The notes under the pieces were generated by a model. It had not been told where the DNA came from and did not search any database. It saw only the letters and a program-made list of their open reading frames with translations. A stretch of 64,000 bases of DNA, taken from contig JBPYFJ010000068.1 of NCBI GenBank assembly GCA_051985675.1, forward strand, positions 14,460 to 78,459. Direction: 5' to 3'. Shown in pieces: positions 25,514 through 34,018 of the stretch (within the stretch, counting starts at the first letter, position 1; each line of letters begins with the position of its first letter). A program made the position numbers and the translations under genes. This DNA comes from JAFAXD01 sp051985675. GTDB lineage: Bacteria; Pseudomonadota; Alphaproteobacteria; Rhizobiales; Xanthobacteraceae.

Positions 25514-26326
25514 ATGGAAGACCTGGCGATCCGCATCGCCGTGTTCGTGGCAGTTGGACTCGGCTCGGGCTTCCTGTCGGGTCTGTTCGGCGTCGGCGGC
25601 GGCATCATCCGGATTCCGATCTTCCTGCATCTCCTGCCGCTGTTCGGCGTTCCGCATGGGCTGGTGATGCACGTGTCGGTCGGCACCTCGATCGCGCTGG
25701 TGATACCGAGCGCGGTGGCAGCGACCTGGAAACAAGTCAAGCTCGGGAACCTCGACCTCAAGTTTTATTGGACCTGGGCTGTCGGGGTGCTGGTGGGTGC
25801 ACTCATCGGAAACGTGCTGCTGCCGTATTGCTCTACCGAGATCTTGACCGCGGTGTTCGCGGTCTACCTGATCGCGGTCGCGATCTACGAAGGCTTCGTC
25901 AAACGTCACATGACCGCCAAGGTGCCGCTGCTCGGTGCCGTCAAGGTTGCGGTTGCCTCGGCGATCGGATGCGTGGCGGCGTTGACCGGGACGGCGGGCG
26001 GCACCGTCACGACCCCGATGCTGCAGGCGTTTGGCGTGAGGATCGAGACGGCGATCGCCACCTCATCGGCGACCGGACTGGTGACCGGCACCGTCGGCAC
26101 GATCGGGGCGATCCTGGCGGGCTGGGGCGCGCGCGGAGTGCCCAGCTATAGTCTGGGATACGTCGACCTTGTCATTTTTATCGCGATGCTGCCGGCGGTC
26201 ATGATCGCGGCCCCGATCGGGGTCCGGACCGGGCAATTGCTGCGCGAAGCCTGGTTGCGCCGAGCATTCACCATCCTGCTCTTCATCATTGCGGCCGACC
26301 TGATTGCGAAATTGGCGCATTGGTAA
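25514..26326 (+). CDS. TauE/SafE (TSUP) family permease
   Basis: A 270-residue membrane protein with about eight spans in two homologous halves. The family glycine-rich motifs are GLGSGFLSGLFGVGGGIIRIP at the N-terminus (start of half one) and ALTGTAGGTVTTPML in half two. TSUP proteins move sulfite, taurine-derived or other organosulfur anions, usually outward. RBS GAAGGAG precedes the ATG. It lies 20 bases after the single-span protein, in one run with the TcDH-like and ABC genes, so sulfite or another sulfur oxyanion is a plausible substrate. Confidence 0.9.
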   Translation: MEDLAIRIAVFVAVGLGSGFLSGLFGVGGGIIRIPIFLHLLPLFGVPHGLVMHVSVGTSIALVIPSAVAATWKQVKLGNLDLKFYWTWAVGVLVGALIGNVLLPYCSTEILTAVFAVYLIAVAIYEGFVKRHMTAKVPLLGAVKVAVASAIGCVAALTGTAGGTVTTPMLQAFGVRIETAIATSSATGLVTGTVGTIGAILAGWGARGVPSYSLGYVDLVIFIAMLPAVMIAAPIGVRTGQLLREAWLRRAFTILLFIIAADLIAKLAHW

Positions 26327-26424
26327 GGCGCGCCGCCGCCGGTGGACAACGCCGCCCTGATCGGGGAATGTCGGGCGCCCCGCTCGACCAGGGCCAAGAA
26401 ACGCCTAGTCCAGGATGACGTTCG

Positions 26425-27609
26425 ATGCCCGCCCGCGCTTCCAAGGCTCTGTCTCGCTTCACCGTGCTCGACCTTACGCGCGTGCGCGCAGGGCCGACAT
26501 GCGTACGTCAGCTCGCCGACTGGGGCGCGAACGTGATCAAGGTCGAAACCCCTGAACATGTCGAGGCTGCCGACATGGGCGGGCCGCGCGCCGGGCCGGA
26601 TTTTTCCAATCTCCACCGCAACAAGCGCAGCATCACGCTCAACCTCAAGTCGCCGGCCGGGGTGGCCGCGCTCAAGCGGATGGTGAAAAAGGCCGACGTC
26701 GTGGTCGAGAACTACCGGCCCGACGTGAAGCGCCGCCTCGGCATCGACTACAAATCGCTTGCCAAGATCAATCCCAAGATTGTCTACGCCAGCATTTCGG
26801 GTTTCGGGCAGACCGGGCCCTACGCGGATCGCCCCGGCTTCGATCAGATCGCGCAGGGCATGGGCGGGCTGATGTCGATCACCGGCCTGCCGGGCCAGGG
26901 GCCGGTGCGAGTCGGGATCGCGGTCGCCGACCTGTGCGCCGGCTTGTTCGCGGCGCTCGGCATTCTCACCGCGCTGCTTGAGCGGGAAAAATCCGGCAAG
27001 GGCCAGCAGGTCGAGACCTCGCTGCTGCAGGCGCAAATTTTCATGCTCGACTTTCAAGCGGCGCGCTGGCTGATGTCCGGCGAGGTTCCCGAGCAGGCCG
27101 GCAACAACCATCCGACCAGCGCGCCGACCGGCGTCTACAAGACCTCCGACGGCTATATCAACATCGCCACCACCGGCACCAGGATGTGGCAGCGCATGTG
27201 CGAAGCGCTCGACGCGCCCGAAATGGCCAAGCGGCCTGAATACGCGAGCGCGGCCGAACGACTTAAACATCGCGACGCGCTCAACGCGGATATCGAAGCT
27301 CGTACGGTCAAACGCACGAGCAAGGAATGGGTCGACCGACTCAACCAAGCGGGTGTGCCGACCGGCCCGATCTACAAGATCAACGAGGTTTTTTCCGACC
27401 CGCAGGTCAAGCATCTCAAGCTGGCGCAGACCGTCAAGGCCAAGGATCGCAGCATGACCATCGTCGGTCAGCCAGTGACGCTGTCGCGCACGCCGAGCCG
27501 GCTTGCGTCGCCGCCGCCGACGCTCGGACAGCACACCGGCGCGGTGCTCAAGGAGTTCGGGTTCAGCACCAAGCAGATCAACGAGCTGCGGGCGGCCAAG
27601 GCGATCTAA
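26425..27609 (+). CDS. CaiB/BaiF family III CoA-transferase
   Basis: A 394-residue family III CoA-transferase, which moves CoA between carboxylic acids through an aspartyl anhydride. It contains VLDLTRVRAGPTCVRQLADWGANVIKVE, RNKRSITLNLKSPAG, VVENYRPDVKRRLGIDY, GFGQTGPYADRPGFDQIAQ (with the conserved Asp) and QQVETSLLQAQ. The substrate cannot be read from the sequence. An enoyl-CoA hydratase follows 41 bases downstream, so the pair probably degrades an acid as its CoA ester. The 98-base gap after the TSUP gene suggests a separate unit from the sulfur genes. Confidence 0.92.
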   Translation: MPARASKALSRFTVLDLTRVRAGPTCVRQLADWGANVIKVETPEHVEAADMGGPRAGPDFSNLHRNKRSITLNLKSPAGVAALKRMVKKADVVVENYRPDVKRRLGIDYKSLAKINPKIVYASISGFGQTGPYADRPGFDQIAQGMGGLMSITGLPGQGPVRVGIAVADLCAGLFAALGILTALLEREKSGKGQQVETSLLQAQIFMLDFQAARWLMSGEVPEQAGNNHPTSAPTGVYKTSDGYINIATTGTRMWQRMCEALDAPEMAKRPEYASAAERLKHRDALNADIEARTVKRTSKEWVDRLNQAGVPTGPIYKINEVFSDPQVKHLKLAQTVKAKDRSMTIVGQPVTLSRTPSRLASPPPTLGQHTGAVLKEFGFSTKQINELRAAKAI

Positions 27610-27650
27610 ACCGCTAGCCGTCTAGAGCGAACATCAGTGACGAGGATTTC

Positions 27651-28442
27651 ATGACCGAGACCACCAAGATGCTGTCGCGCAAGGAAGGCGGCATCGGCTA
27701 TCTGATCTTCAACAATCCCGAGCGGCTGAACGCGGTTTCGCTCGAGATGTGGGCGGCAACGCACCGCATCCTCGAGGACTTCCGCGCCGACAACGACGTG
27801 CGCGTCGTGGTGGTGACCGGAGCCGGCGGCAAGGCCTTTGTGTCAGGCGCCGATATCTCCGAATTCGACAAGCAGCGTTCCAATCAGGCCCAGGTCGATA
27901 AGTACAACGCGACCAGCGACAAGGCCTTCACGAGCCTCTACGATTTCCCCAAGCCGACCATCGCCATGATCCTGGGCTATTGCATCGGCGGCGGGCTAGG
28001 GCTCGCGATGTGCTGCGACATGCGCATCTGCTCGGACAATTCCAAGTTTGGCATTCCGGCCGCCAAGCTCGGGCTTGGCTACGGCTATGTCGGCGTCAAG
28101 CGGCTGGTTGACGTCATCGGCCCGTCCTTCGCCAAGGAAATTTTTTACACCGCGCGGCAGTTCGACGCCGAGGAGGCGCGACTGATGGGTCTCGTCAACC
28201 GGGTGGTGCCGAAGGAAGACCTCGAGATCTATGTCAGGAACTACGCCACTACGATCTCAGCCAACGCGCCGCTCACGGTGCATGCCGTGAAGTACACAAT
28301 CAATGAAGCCGTCAAGGACGAATCGGTTCGCAACCTCAAGCACAGCGCCGAGCTCGTGGAGCGCTGCTTTGCCAGTAACGACTATGCCGAGGGCCGCAAG
28401 GCGTTCATGGAAAAACGCAAGCCGGTGTTCACGGGGACCTGA
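27651..28442 (+). CDS. Enoyl-CoA hydratase/isomerase family protein
   Basis: A 263-residue crotonase-fold protein with the two oxyanion-hole segments, GKAFVSGADISEF and GYCIGGGLGLAMCCDMRI. The usual catalytic Glu pair region reads AKLGLGYGYVGVKRL, where the first Glu is not obvious, so the reaction may not be standard hydration. It is probably co-transcribed with the CoA-transferase. The stop lies 13 bases from the stop of the convergent soxA. Confidence 0.88.
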   Translation: MTETTKMLSRKEGGIGYLIFNNPERLNAVSLEMWAATHRILEDFRADNDVRVVVVTGAGGKAFVSGADISEFDKQRSNQAQVDKYNATSDKAFTSLYDFPKPTIAMILGYCIGGGLGLAMCCDMRICSDNSKFGIPAAKLGLGYGYVGVKRLVDVIGPSFAKEIFYTARQFDAEEARLMGLVNRVVPKEDLEIYVRNYATTISANAPLTVHAVKYTINEAVKDESVRNLKHSAELVERCFASNDYAEGRKAFMEKRKPVFTGT

Positions 28443-28455
28443 TGGTCGATGAAAT

Positions 28456-29235
28456 CTACGGTCGTACTCCTGGCGCATCCATCGGCATGCCGCGGGCACG
28501 CCACATCAGAAATGCCTCCAGTGCGACCGCTTCCGGCGCGCCCAACGGGTAGGTTTCAGCCCGCAGCCCGTACAGGCAGTTACGCAGGCGGCGCTGAAGC
28601 GAGCCGAGGTTTTGCCATTCCAGCCGATAGATCGGGTATCCGGTCGGATGCGCCTGCGGGATGACGCTGCCGGCAAGCTGCTTGCCCCAGTTGTCGTCGT
28701 GACACTGCGCGCAGGATAGGTTGAGCTGCCCCTGGCGACCTTCGAACAGGGCGCGGCCTGACGCAATGACCGACTGCATGCGGGGATCGTTCTGCTCGAT
28801 TGGCATGCCGCGCGACTGGCGCGCCACAAAGGCGGCAAGCGCGAGCAGCTGCCGGCTCTCGAACGGCAATGGCGTCGCGTTTTGGCGTTCGCTGCGGCAG
28901 ATATTGATGCGCTGCTCGAGGTCGATCGCCCGGTCCCGCGTTGCGTCGAATGCCGGATAGCGCGCCGCGACCCCTTTCATGCTGGTGCCGGCGTCGCCGT
29001 GACAATCCGCGCACGACTTTCCGTCGGCGGCCTTCGTGTTCCAGATCGTCTCGCCCTCGAGCACCCACAGCGTCGCCGGGTTGGCGGTGTCGTCATCCTG
29101 CATCGCCTTGGTGTCCCGGCCCATCATGTCGTACCCGGATCGGCGTTCGGACTGAGGGATCTCACTGCCGCGTGCGAGCGCAGCATGACCGAGCATCAAG
29201 GCGATACAGCTAATTCGGAGGCCGGCGCTCACCAT
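28456..29235 (-). CDS. soxA: SoxA, diheme c-type cytochrome of the SoxAX complex
   Basis: Periplasmic subunit that with SoxX attaches a sulfur substrate oxidatively to the SoxY cysteine. The 259-residue precursor has a Sec signal (about 1-22), heme motifs CADCH at 75-79 and CAQCH at 175-179, the extra Cys C113 (in NICRSE) and C220 (in NCLYGL), the axial and active-site cysteines of the family. The start is ATG at 29235, 12 bases beyond the soxZ stop; the upstream in-frame ATG would overlap soxZ. It is the last gene of soxF-X-Y-Z-A. Confidence 0.93.
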   Translation of the reverse strand: MVSAGLRISCIALMLGHAALARGSEIPQSERRSGYDMMGRDTKAMQDDDTANPATLWVLEGETIWNTKAADGKSCADCHGDAGTSMKGVAARYPAFDATRDRAIDLEQRINICRSERQNATPLPFESRQLLALAAFVARQSRGMPIEQNDPRMQSVIASGRALFEGRQGQLNLSCAQCHDDNWGKQLAGSVIPQAHPTGYPIYRLEWQNLGSLQRRLRNCLYGLRAETYPLGAPEAVALEAFLMWRARGMPMDAPGVRP

Positions 29236-29246
29236 GCGCGACGCTC

Positions 29247-29567
29247 TCACTCGACCGTAATCGAAGCCTGCCCGGTGGCCGAAAAGCCGTTGTCGCCGGT
29301 CCACGTGAAGGTGAGCGTGCCGCTCTTCGTCGCGACGGTATGGAACGTCACGAACGGATTGGCCGAGATTGCCGGGAAAAGATCGGCGCGAAAAATCTCC
29401 TCGCCGTCATATGCGCAGACGAATTCCGTGATGATGTCACGCGGCAGCAGTACGCCAATGCTGGAGTGTCGAAACCCGGGTTCCATGACGTGAGAGATCA
29501 ACGTCTTGATCTCGATCACTTGGCCGCGCTTGGCTCTGGCCGGCACGTTGATCAGCGGGCGTGTCAT
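29247..29567 (-). CDS. soxZ: Sulfur carrier subunit SoxZ
   Basis: A 106-residue immunoglobulin-fold partner of SoxY, in the periplasm. It starts MTRPLINVPARAKRGQVIEI and has HVMEPGFRHSSIG and ATKSGTLTFTWTGDNGFSA, all typical for SoxZ. It has no signal peptide, as expected for a protein exported with the Tat-targeted SoxY. The ATG overlaps the soxY stop as ATGA. An in-frame upstream start would extend into soxY and is not needed. Confidence 0.94.
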   Translation of the reverse strand: MTRPLINVPARAKRGQVIEIKTLISHVMEPGFRHSSIGVLLPRDIITEFVCAYDGEEIFRADLFPAISANPFVTFHTVATKSGTLTFTWTGDNGFSATGQASITVE

Positions 29568-30040
29568 CACAAGCCCTCCACACACGCGGCCAATGTGACG
29601 ATGACATCGACCTGGGCGGACCACACCGAGCCGTCACTCATCTGGGCGATTGCTACCACTTTCTGGGAATCGGCGAGGCGTATACGGGTCGACACGCTTG
29701 CCTTACCGGCGCGCGGCCCGAGATGAATCCCAATCACATTCGGTTGCGGGTTCTTTTCATTGAAGACGTGAATCGACTTGACGTAGTCGGTCGCTGTCAT
29801 CGGGCTTTCGACCGAAACCGTCATCGGAACGGTGTTGCCATTCTCAACCAGCGACGGAATATCGAGTGTCACCTTGCCGCGGCCGATTTCGGCGTTGCCA
29901 AAAACGTCACGGATCGCCGCTTGCATTGAGGCCGGCGTCGCGTCAGCCTTGCGCACTGCCAACAACATACCGCAGGCAAGCGCACTCGCGCCCTTGATCA
30001 GGTCGCGCCGGCCCCTATCGATGGCTGGTTTCGCCTTCAA
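29567..30040 (-). CDS. soxY: SoxY-type sulfur carrier with AACVEGL tail
   Basis: A 157-residue carrier. A Tat signal (GRRDLIKGASALACG) is followed by the SoxY fold (VENGNTVPMTVSVESPM, IHVFNEKNPQPNV). The swinging arm ends TLAAC153VEGL. Canonical SoxY ends in GGCGG; the AAC-x-E form matches what I recall as the SoxY-related AACIE-arm group. C153 should still carry the sulfur adduct. The start is TTG at 30040, overlapping the soxX stop (TTGA), the only start that keeps the Tat leader. Partner SoxZ overlaps at the 3' end. Confidence 0.9.
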   Translation of the reverse strand: MKAKPAIDRGRRDLIKGASALACGMLLAVRKADATPASMQAAIRDVFGNAEIGRGKVTLDIPSLVENGNTVPMTVSVESPMTATDYVKSIHVFNEKNPQPNVIGIHLGPRAGKASVSTRIRLADSQKVVAIAQMSDGSVWSAQVDVIVTLAACVEGL

Positions 30041-30522
30041 TTCTTCGGCTCCTTCAACGTAACGAGGAAAGCGACCACGTCTTCGATTTGTTCCGCCGAC
30101 AGAATCGGCTTGCCGCGATAGTTCGCCGCGACCCGCGTGAGGCCATCAACCCGATAATAGGGCGGCATGATCGTGTTCGGGTTAAGCCGGCTGGCATCAA
30201 CAATCCGTAACCGCAACTGGCCGGCGTTGGCGCGCGCACCGGCGCCCGCAAGGTCGGGCGCGAGGTCGCCCTGAAAGCGCTCCTGCGGGAACGGACCGGT
30301 GTGGCACAGGAGGCAAAGTCCTATCTGACGGTTGCCCACGATCTCGCGTCCGCGCTCGGGGTCGCCTGGCGCGCCGGTGAGCGACGCCGGAATTTCATCG
30401 CCGACGACCGCGAAGGGCTTCAGATCTTCGGCGCCGGCATAGGAGGCAAACGCCACCAACACGGCACTAACAATCGGCGCCCTAGCCAAAGGTCTCGCCC
30501 GTGGTTGTAGCAAACCAAACAT
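30037..30522 (-). CDS. soxX: SoxX, monoheme c-type cytochrome
   Basis: Partner of SoxA in the periplasm. The protein has a signal peptide ending near YAGA-ED, heme motif CLLCHTGPFP at 70-79 and the axial Met in NTIMPPYYR (M119), all standard for SoxX. With the ATG at 30522 it overlaps soxF by about 40 bases. A TTG at 30489 overlapping the soxF stop gives a shorter, more typical leader (M)ARAPIVSAVLVAFASYAGA and may be the real start. It overlaps soxY at the 3' end. Confidence 0.92.
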   Translation of the reverse strand: MFGLLQPRARPLARAPIVSAVLVAFASYAGAEDLKPFAVVGDEIPASLTGAPGDPERGREIVGNRQIGLCLLCHTGPFPQERFQGDLAPDLAGAGARANAGQLRLRIVDASRLNPNTIMPPYYRVDGLTRVAANYRGKPILSAEQIEDVVAFLVTLKEPKN

Positions 30523-31777
30523 CGGCTGATTTCGCCTCTTGAGCTCGCAGCGCAGACCCAGGATTGACCGGGCTGTTCATGATCGAGCCTTCAACCTCGC
30601 TGAATTGTCCGTCGTGCGGCTGGTATTTTCCGGCGATTGCCAGAGCAAAATCAGGCCCGATAAGGCTGTAGCAGCTGCTGGCGAGCTCGCGCGGTTGCGG
30701 CGCTTGACCAGCGAGCAGCTGCGCAATCGCACTCGCGCAGATTTTCCCCTCCACGGTGGCTGCGGACGCTGCTTTCGGCATGGCGCCGGCAATTGCCGCG
30801 TCGCCGATGACGTGAACGTTCGGAACGAGCTGCGATTCGAATGTGATTGGATCGACCGGACACCAACCCGTCCGGTCGGCAACTCCGGCCACAGCGGCGA
30901 TATGACCGGCACGCTGCGGCGGTATCACATTGGCTACGTCCGCCTTGTAGCTCTCGAAATCGGTGGTCAGGGTTTTGTTGGCGGGGTCGACCTCGATGAC
31001 ATTCCCGCCATCGGAGAGCGATACCCAGTCGATCATCCCGGGATAGAGTTCCTTCCAGGCAGCTTCGAATTGTTGCCGCAGCACGAAGGTATCCTTGGAA
31101 TCGAGCACGATCACCTTGGCGCGTGGCTTCTCCGACTTGAGATAGAACGCGATCATGCTGGCGCGCTCATAGGGGCCAAGTGGACAGCGGACCGGGGTGA
31201 CGGGCGACGAAATCACCACGACACCGCCGTCGGGCATGGCTTGCAGCTGGGCCCGCAGCACCCCCACCTGCACGCCGTCGGTCCAGGCGTGCGGCATCGT
31301 CTGCGCGGCGGCTTCGCTGTAGCCTTTGATCGCGTCGAACCGTACGTCGACGCCGGGCGCGATCACGAGCCGGTCATAGCCGACTGTGTCGCCGCCGCGC
31401 AGGCGCACAGCCTTGGCGCCAGGATCAATCGCAACGGCCGCCTGGTGGGCGAGGGTTACGCCGGCGGCGGCAATATTCCGATAGTTGAATTGCTGAGCTG
31501 TGAGCGGCCGCAGGCCGGCGAGGACAGCGTTGCTGAGTGGGAAGGCCGTGTAGGTGTCGCTTTCGGTAATGAGAATCACCGAGAGCCGCTGATTGCCGGC
31601 CTTGAGCACTCGCGCGCAGTTGGTGCCCCCAAAACCGCCGCCGATGATCACAATCTTGGCGCTGCTTTGAGCAATTGCCGGTGCCGATAAACTCACGGTG
31701 ATCGCAGCCGCTGCGCCCTGTTGGAGAACGCTACGGCGGCTTGTTGCGCGGGTCGCGGGCATGGCAGACGCTATCAC
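30482..31777 (-). CDS. soxF: SoxF / flavocytochrome c sulfide dehydrogenase flavoprotein subunit
   Basis: A 431-residue Tat-exported flavoprotein (SRRSVLQQG leader). The FAD motif is VIIGGGFGGTNCARVL at 43-58, and the redox cysteines are C198 (VRCPLGPYERA) and C306 (GWCPVDPITFES), as in FccB/SoxF. The cysteine that binds FAD covalently in Allochromatium FccB (YTCYLSN) is not conserved: here the segment is YTAFPLSN, so FAD is probably non-covalent. No FccA/SoxE cytochrome gene is adjacent; soxX follows with overlap and may be the electron acceptor. It would oxidise sulfide or per/polysulfide. Confidence 0.9.
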   Translation of the reverse strand: MIASAMPATRATSRRSVLQQGAAAAITVSLSAPAIAQSSAKIVIIGGGFGGTNCARVLKAGNQRLSVILITESDTYTAFPLSNAVLAGLRPLTAQQFNYRNIAAAGVTLAHQAAVAIDPGAKAVRLRGGDTVGYDRLVIAPGVDVRFDAIKGYSEAAAQTMPHAWTDGVQVGVLRAQLQAMPDGGVVVISSPVTPVRCPLGPYERASMIAFYLKSEKPRAKVIVLDSKDTFVLRQQFEAAWKELYPGMIDWVSLSDGGNVIEVDPANKTLTTDFESYKADVANVIPPQRAGHIAAVAGVADRTGWCPVDPITFESQLVPNVHVIGDAAIAGAMPKAASAATVEGKICASAIAQLLAGQAPQPRELASSCYSLIGPDFALAIAGKYQPHDGQFSEVEGSIMNSPVNPGSALRAQEAKSADVWFATTTGETFG

Positions 31778-31841
31778 AACAACACGGCGCGTGGCCTCTC
31801 CCCGCGTGCGAGGAGAGGCAACTGTCGGGCAGCGCCTCCGG

Positions 31842-34007
31842 TCACGCCGTACGCAGATCGTGATTCTTCAGCGGGATCTCGCGGATCCGCTTGCCGGTTG
31901 CCGCAAAGATTGCGTTGAACACTGCGGGCGCCGCCACCGCGATCGTCGGCTCACCGACGCCACCCCAGAAGTCATAGGACGGCATCACGATCGTCTCAAC
32001 CTTGGGCATCTCGTCCATGCGCATTACGTCATAGGAGTCGAAGTTCTCCTGCTCCATGCGGCCGTCCTTGACGGTGCACTCGCCATAGAGCGCGGCCGAC
32101 AGGCCATAGACAAACGAGCCCGCGACCTGTCGCTCGATCTGTGCCGGGTTGACGGCGTGGCCGCTGTTGGTAGCGGCAACGATGCGATGGATCTTGAGGC
32201 GCCCGTCGGTTACGGACACTTCGGCGGCGGCCGCCACGTAACTGCCGTAGCCCATGAACTGGGAGAGCCCGCGATGGATACCGGGCGGCGGCGGCTTGCC
32301 CCAGCCGACCCGATCCGCGACCGCATTCAGTACTGCCAGATGTTTGGGATGATCGGCGAGGAGCTTTTGCCGGAACGCCAGCGGATCCTGGCCGGTGGCA
32401 TGGGCAAGCTCATCCATGAAGCATTCGACATAGATCGCATTGTGGTTGGTGTTGACCCCGCGCCAGAAGCCCGGCCGCACCGCCGTGTTGCGCATGGCAT
32501 GATCGATTAGCAGGTTCGGGATCGAGTAACCGAAATGACCCTCGGGACTGTTGGGCGTTAGCCCCTGGAACACTGCTGGGTCCATGCCGTTCTGCAGGTT
32601 CGCCGGGAACACATAGGACAGGATCGACTGCCCGGAAATCCGCATGTGCAGGGCGGTGAGATTGCCGGCGTTGTCGAAACCGGCCGTCAACTTGCACTGG
32701 GTGATCGGGTGATAGAAGTCGTGCGTCATGTCTTCTTCGCGCGACCACACCATCTTCACCGGTGTTCCCGGCATCTGTTTCGCGATTAACACGACCTGGC
32801 GGACGTAGTCGCTCATGCCGCGGCGGCCAAAACCGCCACCGAGGTCGTATTTGAATACATCGCATTGCTTGACCGGCAGTCCGGCGGCCTCGGCGCAGGC
32901 GGCAAGCGCCGCTTCGCCGTTCTGGGTTGGACACCAGACTTGGCACTTGTCGGAGGTGTAGAGCGCGGTCGCGTTCATCGGCTCCATGGTCGCGTGAGCC
33001 TGGAACGGATAGCTGTAGACCGCCTCCACTTTCTTGGCGGCGCTCGCCAGCGCAGCTTTGGCATCGCCCTTCTGGTTGCCGACGAACGCGGTTTGCGCGT
33101 CGAGCCCTTCCTTGAGCATCGCCGCTATGGTGGCGCTCGATACTTTGACGTTGTCGCCCTCGTCCCATTCGATCGGGAGGTCGGCGAGCGCGGTCTTCGC
33201 CTGGTAGAACGTGTTGCCGATCACCGCGACACCGTTGTCGCCGACTTGAACGACGCCTTTGATGCCCGGCTTGCCGGTGACCTTGCTGGCATCAAAGCTT
33301 TTGACCTTGCCGCCCCAAACCGGGCTTTCCTTGATCGCCGCCACCACCATGCCTGGAAGCTTGATGTCGAGGCCGTAGAGCTGCGTGCCGTTGGTCTTGG
33401 GCAGCGTGTCGAGTCGTTTCAACGGCTTGCCCGCAATCGTCCAATCCTTCGGATTTTTGAGCGCGACGTCCTTGGGCGCCTCGAGCTTGCCGGCGGCGTC
33501 CGCGACCTGACCGTAGGTCGTTGTGCGCCCGCTCGCCTTGTGGGTAATGACGCTGTTTGCTGCGGTGCACTCGGATGTTGGCACGTTCCAGGCGTTGGCC
33601 GCGGCCTGCAGGAGCATCATGCGCGCGGCGGCCCCGCCCTTGCGGACGTATTCGTTGGAGTCACGGATCCCGCGGCTGCCACCGGTCGAGAAATTCTGCC
33701 ACACGCGGTTGCGCGCGACGTTCATGCCGGGTGTCGGATATTCAGTGGTGACCTTCGACCAGTCGCATTGAAGTTCTTCCGCGACCAACTGAGCGAGGCC
33801 GGTGCGTGTGCCTTGGCCCATTTCGGATCGAGCAATGCGGATGACGACCGTGTCGTCTGGCTTCACCACCACCCAGGCATTGATTTCGGGCGGAGTTGAT
33901 TCAGCGCGCGCTTCGTCGAAGAACGGGATGTGGAAGCCGACGGTAAGGCCGGCGGCCGCGGAACTGACCAGGAAAGCGCGACGATCGAGTCGTGGCATGT
34001 AATTCAT
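31842..34007 (-). CDS. Tat-exported molybdenum hydroxylase large subunit (IorB/xanthine dehydrogenase family)
   Basis: A 721-residue periplasmic Mo-cytosine-dinucleotide enzyme resembling isoquinoline 1-oxidoreductase beta subunit. It has a Tat leader DRRAFLVSSAAAG (8-20), MoCo loops GGGFGRR at 390-396 and RPGFWRGVNTNHN at 511-523, and the catalytic Glu E686 in WGGVGEP. The start is ATG at 34007 after GGGAGGG. The 2Fe-2S subunit is 11 bases upstream. The substrate, probably an N-heterocycle or aldehyde, is not readable. No dedicated cytochrome subunit or MoCo maturation gene is adjacent. Confidence 0.9.
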   Translation of the reverse strand: MNYMPRLDRRAFLVSSAAAGLTVGFHIPFFDEARAESTPPEINAWVVVKPDDTVVIRIARSEMGQGTRTGLAQLVAEELQCDWSKVTTEYPTPGMNVARNRVWQNFSTGGSRGIRDSNEYVRKGGAAARMMLLQAAANAWNVPTSECTAANSVITHKASGRTTTYGQVADAAGKLEAPKDVALKNPKDWTIAGKPLKRLDTLPKTNGTQLYGLDIKLPGMVVAAIKESPVWGGKVKSFDASKVTGKPGIKGVVQVGDNGVAVIGNTFYQAKTALADLPIEWDEGDNVKVSSATIAAMLKEGLDAQTAFVGNQKGDAKAALASAAKKVEAVYSYPFQAHATMEPMNATALYTSDKCQVWCPTQNGEAALAACAEAAGLPVKQCDVFKYDLGGGFGRRGMSDYVRQVVLIAKQMPGTPVKMVWSREEDMTHDFYHPITQCKLTAGFDNAGNLTALHMRISGQSILSYVFPANLQNGMDPAVFQGLTPNSPEGHFGYSIPNLLIDHAMRNTAVRPGFWRGVNTNHNAIYVECFMDELAHATGQDPLAFRQKLLADHPKHLAVLNAVADRVGWGKPPPPGIHRGLSQFMGYGSYVAAAAEVSVTDGRLKIHRIVAATNSGHAVNPAQIERQVAGSFVYGLSAALYGECTVKDGRMEQENFDSYDVMRMDEMPKVETIVMPSYDFWGGVGEPTIAVAAPAVFNAIFAATGKRIREIPLKNHDLRTA

Positions 34008-34018
34008 CGTGCCCTCCC

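Noticed and set aside
26146..27534. 462-codon minus-strand frame opposite the CoA-transferase
   Set aside because: Composition is typical of the antisense of a GC-rich gene, and the plus-strand frame has clear family III motifs.
30539..31690. 383-codon plus-strand frame opposite soxF
   Set aside because: Antisense shadow; no domain, no ribosome-binding site.
32865..33899. 344-codon plus-strand frame opposite the first molybdenum hydroxylase
   Set aside because: Antisense shadow without recognisable features.
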